Assembly: GCA_019096065.1 (NCBI GenBank)
Contig: JAGUCH010000001.1
Coordinates: 17,236,001-17,300,000, forward strand
From: Paracyclopina nana
Taxonomy: Eukaryota; Arthropoda; Copepoda; Cyclopoida; Cyclopettidae
Length of the DNA stretch: 64,000 bases
Reading direction: 5' to 3'
Made by a program: the position numbers and the translations under genes. The notes beneath the pieces were generated by a model. It was given only the letters and a program-made list of their open reading frames with translations. It did not search any database and was not told the origin of the DNA. Each line of letters opens with the position of its first letter. Within the stretch, counting starts at the first letter, position 1. Below, piece after piece: positions 57,015 to 64,000 of this stretch.

Positions 57015-57451
57015 GGCGTCAGCTGACAAGCAAGAAAAGATGAATCCAAAATGGATGGATGGGCTCTTTTTTTTTCGTGCCCCCTTTTGTCTTTTTGTAC
57101 CGAATAATTTCCGAGAGATCATTACACGAACAAAAGAAATCAGTTTTAAAATTCCGCGCATTTCAATGTTGATGCAATGGCAGCAATGCCAAGGCAAAAA
57201 ATAGACGCTTTTGTTTAGAGGGTGGGCTGAAAAATTCGAGACTGCGTTTCAAATAAGAAATGGCCTGATTTCATCTGCTCGTTTCACCCCGAATTTATGG
57301 CTGGTTTTCCGGGTCCATCTTTGCCTTTGTGATCGGCGTGATTTACCACTAAAAGCTTGGCATTCTGAGGTTTTATGGCCATACAGCTCAAGTCAAAATA
57401 GATTCCTTAAAGCAATTTCAACCAATTTTGCATCACAGAAGCCTGCTTAAA

Positions 57452-57627
57452 GGCTTAGTCTTTCGAACTATTTGCGTTGTCACGCTATTTAAATAGCTCA
57501 TAAATTAAAACGTATATAAATAGCAGCTATTTTTACATTCAAAAGCTATTTAAATACTATTTATCTATGTTTATGCTATGAGCTATTTAAATAGCGTGAC
57601 TTTATAAAACTTGCGAAAGACTAAGCC
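57452..57627. mobile_element. Foldback MITE, 176 bp
   Basis: GGCTTAGTCTTTCG (57452) is the exact inverse of CGAAAGACTAAGCC (57614-57627), and GTCACGCTATTTAAATAGCT recurs inverted as AGCTATTTAAATAGCGTGAC. AAA flanks both sides and may be the target duplication. Almost the whole element is palindromic. Confidence 0.85.
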
Positions 57628-60600
57628 AAAGTCTCACTCATAAAAAGAAATGGATTTTGAAATAAAGGATGATTCATGAAAAACAACACTCTGCTGAACA
57701 TATTGTATTACAAGAATTAAAGTTAAATTATGTTTTAGTTTTTTCGGATCAGACTCTAGGTATTTTTTTGGTGCCTTTGACATTGCTCCGGCTCAATTTT
57801 TGGCGCACCTCCTTTAGCTTTGAAACTCTTTTATAAACTGAGCATCATTTTTTGCCACAGTTGCTTTATAAGCACACTGTGGGAATTTCCCGAGAAAAAT
57901 TCCCCATCTCTCTTTTTTCACGAGTGACAATAATCATGACAATACATTACTTCCTCACTAAGCAGGCAATTTAACTTTTTTTTCTCCAGCCATTTTGGCC
58001 TATTGTGGGATTTTGGATGCATTCAGAAAAGCCCACACGTAAATAAAAGATTGAGGCTAGATAAAGAGTCTGAATGCGGTCAGAGAAACGCTTTTATTCG
58101 ACTCTGGAAAAGGGAATCCAAGATAAAAACAGCATTAGGCTGATATTGAGAAAAGACGACATTTTACTAAGCAAATTGCGACGCTGATAGCTACTCAGTC
58201 CCAATATTGACTCAGCTCGGAAAAAAGGTTTAAATAGAAAGGCAAATCATAACAATACAACGCCTACTTGCGATCAAATGCGGGAAACATTTACTGGTAA
58301 ACGGAAGCTGACCCCCAATTTGTTTTAAAATCGTTTAACTTAATTTGAGGCAAAAAAAACTTTTGAGCATCCTGTATGATCTTACTGAGTAAAAGAATGC
58401 CAAAGTTTCTTCAATTCTCATCTTAAAAATAATTTAAATAATCATTATTGTTTCAAACCACGAATTGGCATCATATAAAAATCATTACACTTTGCTAAAA
58501 AGTGTTAGGCGGGGGTTGTTTCGATCTATGCCTTATAGGCTGACTTAAACACAAACAAAAAAAACCAGCAAGCGTCAAACCAATGTGCCCTGTGCAACCT
58601 AACTTGCAAATTGCCAGAAATTAGTAAAAGCAGCCTTTTTTTAGATATAATATTGAGAAACTATCTTTATCTGGTAGCTATGTCTCAATGTCCGTTTCAT
58701 TGTAAGTTTTGCCCGTGACCGCCGAAAGGAAGCTGCATAGCAAATGTTATTGTTATGATTTGCATTTCTATCTCGATAAGAAAAATGAAAAATGAGCTTA
58801 AAAGATGAAAAAGGAGAGATTTCCTTCTATGATAGACGAAATAAAAAAGACCAAAAAAAATTCTGAAAATTAATTTTCGACTTGTTATGAAAATCACTGA
58901 CTTTATTGGGCTTGCAAACAATCTTGGGTCAGTTGGGGTTGAGTAAATTGCTCACAAGTTAAATACAGGGTGGAATAACTACACACAAGCACTTTCTCCA
59001 GAGCCCCATAACTATTAGAATAATGCACTGAGGGGCAATTTGCAGAAATGATGGCCAGCCCCGAAATTGCCCGCGAAAAAATGAAAAAATTGAAATTAGC
59101 CAAAAGTGCACTGAAACGCTAATGCGATTAAATATTCCCACTTTTAAAAATAATAAGCGAATTTTGCTCAAGAAAAAGTACAATCTTGATCTTTAGAGCA
59201 AAATTGTCGTCTCCATTTTTATGGATCACCCTTTAAAAATGTAAAAAAAGCTTCAAAAAGAAACACAAGTGTGCAGTTGGCTTTTTTTATGCACCTAATT
59301 ATTTAGCTTGGTCAGCTGTCGTCAACGAAGCCGTTAGACCACAAAAATGAGGTATTTAATTTATATTGAGAAATCAACGCGATTTAATCAAAAATTACAA
59401 CAAAAATTGGCTACGAAATATTTTATAAAAAAAGAAGATTTCAAAGCATCATCAGCTGACTTTTTGGAGATGCGCTATCAGAAAATGGAGGCAAAATCTA
59501 TTACACGAGCACGACTGAATCTAGATGGAAAAAGCTTGTTTGTTCTCCCATAAGAAGCCATAAATAATGATTGCCAGCAAAGAAAAATCAATTTGCCTGG
59601 AAAACAACAGCAGAAAAGGTGGACAACACGCAAAAATATACACCTGTGCACACCTGCAACTGTCATGTAATGAAGCTTTTCAAAAGTGTGGCAATGAATG
59701 AATTTTGAAAAAAAGGAAGTGAAATATAGCATTTCGGAAACAACCTGTTAAAAAGCACGTGTGCGTGCCTATATTTTCAATTTGCCATGCACACTGGGAA
59801 AATGTGGGGGAAAAGCAATTTTGGGCGCCATCTTTGAATTCCGCAGAAGGAAAGAATTTTTTTTTAATTTACAGTTTTTCGCTGCTCATGTTCAAGCCAT
59901 TTTCCCACAGTGGCGCGCCACAATTTTTACCACTACACAGCAGCTAAATTCTGAATTCTGAAGCTAATTCGTGTACGTATATATGCTATTATGTGTGGTG
60001 AAGTGGGAAACATGCATTTCCGCTTTCTAAATAACGCGTTATTTCCAGCCTTTTTAAATGGAGGAATCGACAAAAATAAAAATTGCCAGAAATTATTAGA
60101 AATACATAAAATACAGTCTGCCCGGTAGATTTTTGTACATTTTGCCCATTAAAAGTGGTCAGGAGTTGAAAAGCCGAAAAAAAGCTCAAAAGTTTTGCTC
60201 CTGGTAAAATATGCAATTAAAGCTGTCATTTTTGGAATTTTAGAATAAGTGTGTGTGATTTTCAGTTAGGTATTCAGCTCAGCCAACTGCTCGCCATGAA
60301 TCAAGTTTTGGGGACAAAAATGGCCGCCGCACACACACTGGAAGACAAAAGAACTAATGGAGCTTTTGGCACCAGAACACCAGAAATTGGACCAGGAATA
60401 ATGCTTAAGTTTTTCTCAACCTCAAAAAGGGAATTCTCAAATGACAAACTTTTCATGATTTTTATCATGAAAAACTTCCATAATAAATTGGCATAAAAAT
60501 ATTGCATGGGATCAGCCTAGCTTAGAGTCTCTAAAAAATGAACATAAAAATGGAGGCTTTTTTTAAGTAGAAGAGCAAACAAATAGTGAGTGTGAGCTAA

Positions 60601-61298
60601 ATACAAAATCGGTTCCCAGGCTAAGAAAAGGACTTTTATTGCGGTAGCTTCCAAAATGTGTAATAATAAGTTTTTCGGCGGCGAAAAAATTCCCCTGAAA
60701 TTAGGGTGATTTTGACGCCTGTAGTAAAATGAAGGACCCACCTTCACCACTTTTATTGCCCTCACAACGTTTCTACAACTCTGGCCAACAATGGCTTAAA
60801 GCCACCCGAAAAAGGACCCCTTTCTTTTACGCCCAAATTAGTTGGCTTTTGGGGGCGTGACTCTCCCACTGTGTTTATGAGCATTTCTCACATTTCTCGA
60901 GGCTGGACAGCCACTAATTTTTCTCTATCCTGGTTTTGCCCAATTTTAACTGCTGCTGCTTGGAGGGTCTTTGAAACCTTTGAAAGTCTGGCAAATTGCC
61001 TACTAATGTGACATGCAAGTGCAGCAGAAACACCCACTTAATTGCAAGCTAAAAGAAATCAGTTCTACTTGCTTCAAATTCAGGCAGAAATTCGAGGTTT
61101 GTGACAGCCACTTAAAAATTGCACTCACGCATATGGTTCCAATTTGTGCTGTGAAAAGAAGCTTATGCCTTGTTCATGTATTAAGAATGTCATAGAAAAA
61201 TTGTCTTAAGGAAAAGTGAATTTGTGGCTGACTGCCACTCTACGAGTTCAGCTTGGGGCCGAGCAGCGTTTTTAATGGCAATTTTTGCTATTTTGTCT
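57628..61298. other. AT-rich region, no supported gene
   Basis: No exon, RNA gene or structured repeat recognised beyond simple AT-rich sequence. Confidence 0.4.
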
Positions 61299-61456
61299 AT
61301 AGCCCGGTTCCAACAAGGAAAATCAGCAAAGTCAGGAGACGTAACTTGACTTTTTAGCATAGTCAGGTCACAGCTAGCTCGCGCGCTCAGCTCAACCTGA
61401 CTTAACTGGTTTACCGTACTATACTATGCTGATATCCCGTGTTGGAACCGGGCTTA
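61299..61456. mobile_element. Foldback MITE, about 156 bp
   Basis: AGCCCGGTTCCAAC (61301) is the inverse of GTTGGAACCGGGCT (61441-61454); inner ATCAGCA/TGCTGAT also pair. TA lies at both outer edges. The phrase GGTTCCAACAAGGAAAA also appears alone near 13380. Confidence 0.8.
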
Positions 61457-61639
61457 TGGTTTTTAAAAGCATATTGCAAAACAAACTATCGTTCATCACG
61501 TTTCTTTCATAAAAGATGAAATTTAACTATTGATTTTGCTCAAAAGGACTAAAATGTGGAGCACTTGATAGCCGAAATTAGTTTTGCTTACTTTCAAGTT
61601 GGCTTAAAGTCGATCTGATTTTTTTAGTATCAACTGGCG

Positions 61640-61790
61640 CTTGTTATAAGACAATTTTTCTCCTTTCCTTGAGGTGTTTTTCGTGCTTTTTCCAAAAGAG
61701 TTTGGGGCGTAGATGAACAGGACATTAAAGTTACTACATTTGGGCACTTTTTTACTTTCTGACAGCTCTTTGCTTTGAGGCTCTCGTTTT
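61640..61790. repeat. Dispersed copy of the 52.4-kb element arm
   Basis: TTATAAGACAATTTTTCTCC ... GGGGCGTAGATGAACAGGACATTAA aligns with 52352-52440 (CATAAGAGAATTTTTCTCC ... GGGGGCACATGAACGGGATATAA), followed by the same GACAGCTCTTTGC motif. Confidence 0.55.
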
Positions 61791-64000
61791 ATGCGAAATA
61801 AAGCAAAGTGCATCAATAAACATTGCTAGAATTGCACATTCTTGATGGCAGAATTCCACGAGTGTTTTTCGCAGGCTAATAATTAAAAAAAGCCATAAAT
61901 TGGAAAGTCAGTGAAGCAAATGGAGCATCAGTCCAAATTGTCCAAAATTACAGCAGGGAAAAAGAAAATCACCTCTTAAAGTGCATTGTCCGACAGGCTT
62001 CACCAATTTCCCAGTCAGCCTGAAACTTTACTAGTTACTGTCAGCATTCACACTGGGAAAATCTGACCCTAAAATATTTTTAAAAAAATTGTACTTTTTG
62101 GCTATGAAATTCATTTAGAAAATTGTGAATGAAATTCATTTTGTGCATTTTAAAATTGGAAAATCAGCATTATTTGCTGGTTTCCGGTCCAGTCCCATAT
62201 TTTAAGGTTTGAAGCTTGGAAAAAAACAGCTGAATTGTGTATGGCAGCTGCTAGCTCTTCTTGAAGAAGAACAAAGCCAGGATGATGATGATGATGATCG
62301 ATGCGTGGTGGTCATTTTAATAATGCAAAACTCGCGAGGATGAACATGAAAAGACGCAAAAAAGCCTGAATATTTAATATCGAATTTTTTGGTGGCCCAG
62401 TTCAAAAGTGATTTGCTCAAGTTAACCGCCTACACAACAAGCTCAAGAGATTGCAGCATAAAAAGGTCGACAGACATCCCACCGACCGCATCAAATCGGT
62501 GAGCACCGATCCATTTTCACACCTGGACACCTACAGCCATTATCAGCCCAATAATGCATGCATAATCAAAATGGCGACCTTCCATGTGAAAAATACCAAA
62601 AAAGTGCTTTTATGAATGAGTTGACTCGTAAAATTACAGCCCTCGCTGGCTCGGGCTAGTAAAGCATCACTCGCTTTAATCCATTTTAAATTCTTTTTTT
62701 ATGTTCCCCAAATAGATAAAAATAGATATGTTGCACTGTTTTCTGGGGCAAAAAAAGCACTCACTTTCACTCTAAATAAAAACAGCAATAATCTTTTTCT
62801 TTTTATGTACACTTCATCAGAGTGATTAAAGTTAATAGTCTGGTGATCTGGATTTTCCAGGGTAGACAGACTTTTTTGTGTGTGTCTGCTTTGGATTGAA
62901 TTTCGATGTCTGAACATAAGTAATTTGAATTTTAAAATTATGCTGTTCACTTTGGGTGAGTAATGCCAAAATGCACTTTTTGTGCAATTTTCAGCCAGTT
63001 GCTGCCTTGAAGTTGCTCCACGCTTCATTAAAAGTGCAAAACAACAGGTACTAAAAAAGGGGACTATTTCTTTTAAAGCCACTCTGAAAAGAGTGACAAA
63101 GCTCAATTCTGGAAAAATGCATTTAACTAATTAATTAATTAAAAAAGGTTTTTTAACAAAGTCAAGTATCTCAAGGCTACAATGATGTTTTGTTTAAAAA
63201 ATCATGAAAAAGCTTTTTTTAAATAAATAATTATGAACCTAATGAAGATTTTAGTGGGCACTTTTAAAAGGAGATTTTTGAGGGTTTTTTTTGGTGCAAT
63301 ATCCCCATGTGCCAAAGGGATTAAATTCTCACAAAAGGGAATCCTCTCATCATGGGTGGGCAGACAATTGTTCTGACTGTAATGGATTGAGAAAAAGAAG
63401 TTGCTGTACTATCCTGAAAAAAATATGGCCTCAAATGACTGGAACAGACATCCTTGCTAATTGAAAACCTTCCATTTTCGGCTCGCCATAAAAGGTTTCG
63501 CTACACGACGCTAAATTGCAAAATTAGCAATTTGGCTACTCGTTTTTTCAGTCTGCTACATACATAAATGGCTAGTTTTAATCATGCTAATGAACTAATC
63601 CATTAATATCATAAGTAAATCTTGAGAGTGGGGAATTGTCACTCTGTGAGATTACCAAAAAATGCATTATTTTGCTTTTTTCTTGCATTTTTCATTTTTT
63701 TTTTCTGATGTCATCAAGAGGCAACAACAAACAGGAGAAGAGGCCAAGTTTTTTTTTCCTTTGATGAATCAGTCTCAAATCTCAGCTTGGCACTGACAGT
63801 GAAAACGTCTTTTCAAAAGAGGGAAAAAATCTCATTTTCTGTTTGCAGTTGAAGAAGAAGAAGAAACCAATCTTCTTCCACAGAGAAAAAGAGCATCATA
63901 ATTGGTTTGGCACACAACAAAAAATCGAATGCTGCCATTATAAATGTATGGCTTTTTTCATACACCACAAGTACTGTGTAAGACATTAATTGGATTGTCC
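61791..64000. other. AT-rich region to the end of the window, no supported gene
   Basis: Contains a (GAT)n stretch near 62280 and the second copy of the GC-rich motif shared with 3.86 kb (62626-62665). The 135-codon minus-strand frame at 62699-63106 has no recognisable family and is not called. Confidence 0.4.

Noticed and set aside
62699-63106. 135-codon minus-strand ORF
   Set aside because: No recognised domain, AT-rich composition equal to its surroundings, and no splice or promoter signals.

Overview
This is a window of animal genomic DNA, most likely from an arthropod and possibly a crustacean. The evidence is spliced genes with short GT-AG introns, AT-rich intergenic DNA, many foldback (MITE-like) elements, tRNA-derived repeats, two large satellite arrays and a Ty3/gypsy-type retroelement carrying a third, env-like gene. 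Species identity is inference only. There is no bacterial or organellar signature. All coding calls below come from reading the translated sequence and splice signals; no database search was run.

Layout. (1) 0.6-1.8 kb: a two-exon NDUFA4-like gene. (2) 4.3-6.6 kb: a three-exon GT31 beta-1,3-galactosyltransferase whose first intron holds a ~630-bp foldback element. (3) 8.1-14.3 kb: repeat-rich DNA with a ~3.2-kb array of 114-bp units, bracketed by two direct copies of another repeat. (4) 15.1-25.5 kb: a complete-length LTR retroelement (196-bp LTRs differing at two bases, 4-bp TTTT target duplication). Its gag and pol are frameshifted, and reverse transcriptase motif A has lost its Asp, but its 825-codon env-like ORF is open. 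(5) 25.7-27.1 kb: a second, unrelated env-like gene of the errantivirus/baculovirus F type with a spliceosomal intron, cut off by a GC-hairpin/tRNA-derived repeat. (6) 27.1-31.8 kb: a mosaic of hairpin repeats and short-period degenerate repeats arranged partly as inverted blocks. (7) 32.4-37.9 kb: 32 copies of a 170-bp satellite whose monomer contains three consecutive inverted repeats. (8) 39.2-42.4 kb: a multi-exon gene for a PD-(D/E)XK nuclease-like domain joined to a superfamily-1 helicase-like ATPase. It is interrupted by a foldback element that carries two diverged satellite monomers in opposite orientation. (9) 44.2-47.9 kb, minus strand: the 3' exons of a calcium-activated chloride channel regulator (CLCA) gene with degenerate protease and MIDAS motifs, followed by a partial duplication of its last exon. 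(10) 48-64 kb: AT-rich DNA with no gene that can be supported, several small foldback elements and a tRNA-like repeat; it may be intergenic or upstream intron of the CLCA gene.

The genes do not form a pathway. The most interesting elements are the nuclease-helicase fusion gene, whose architecture recalls genome-defence or DNA-repair enzymes, and the apparent link between the 170-bp satellite and a transposable foldback element, which suggests how that satellite arose. The window also shows two different lineages of captured or retroelement-borne envelope-type glycoproteins side by side.
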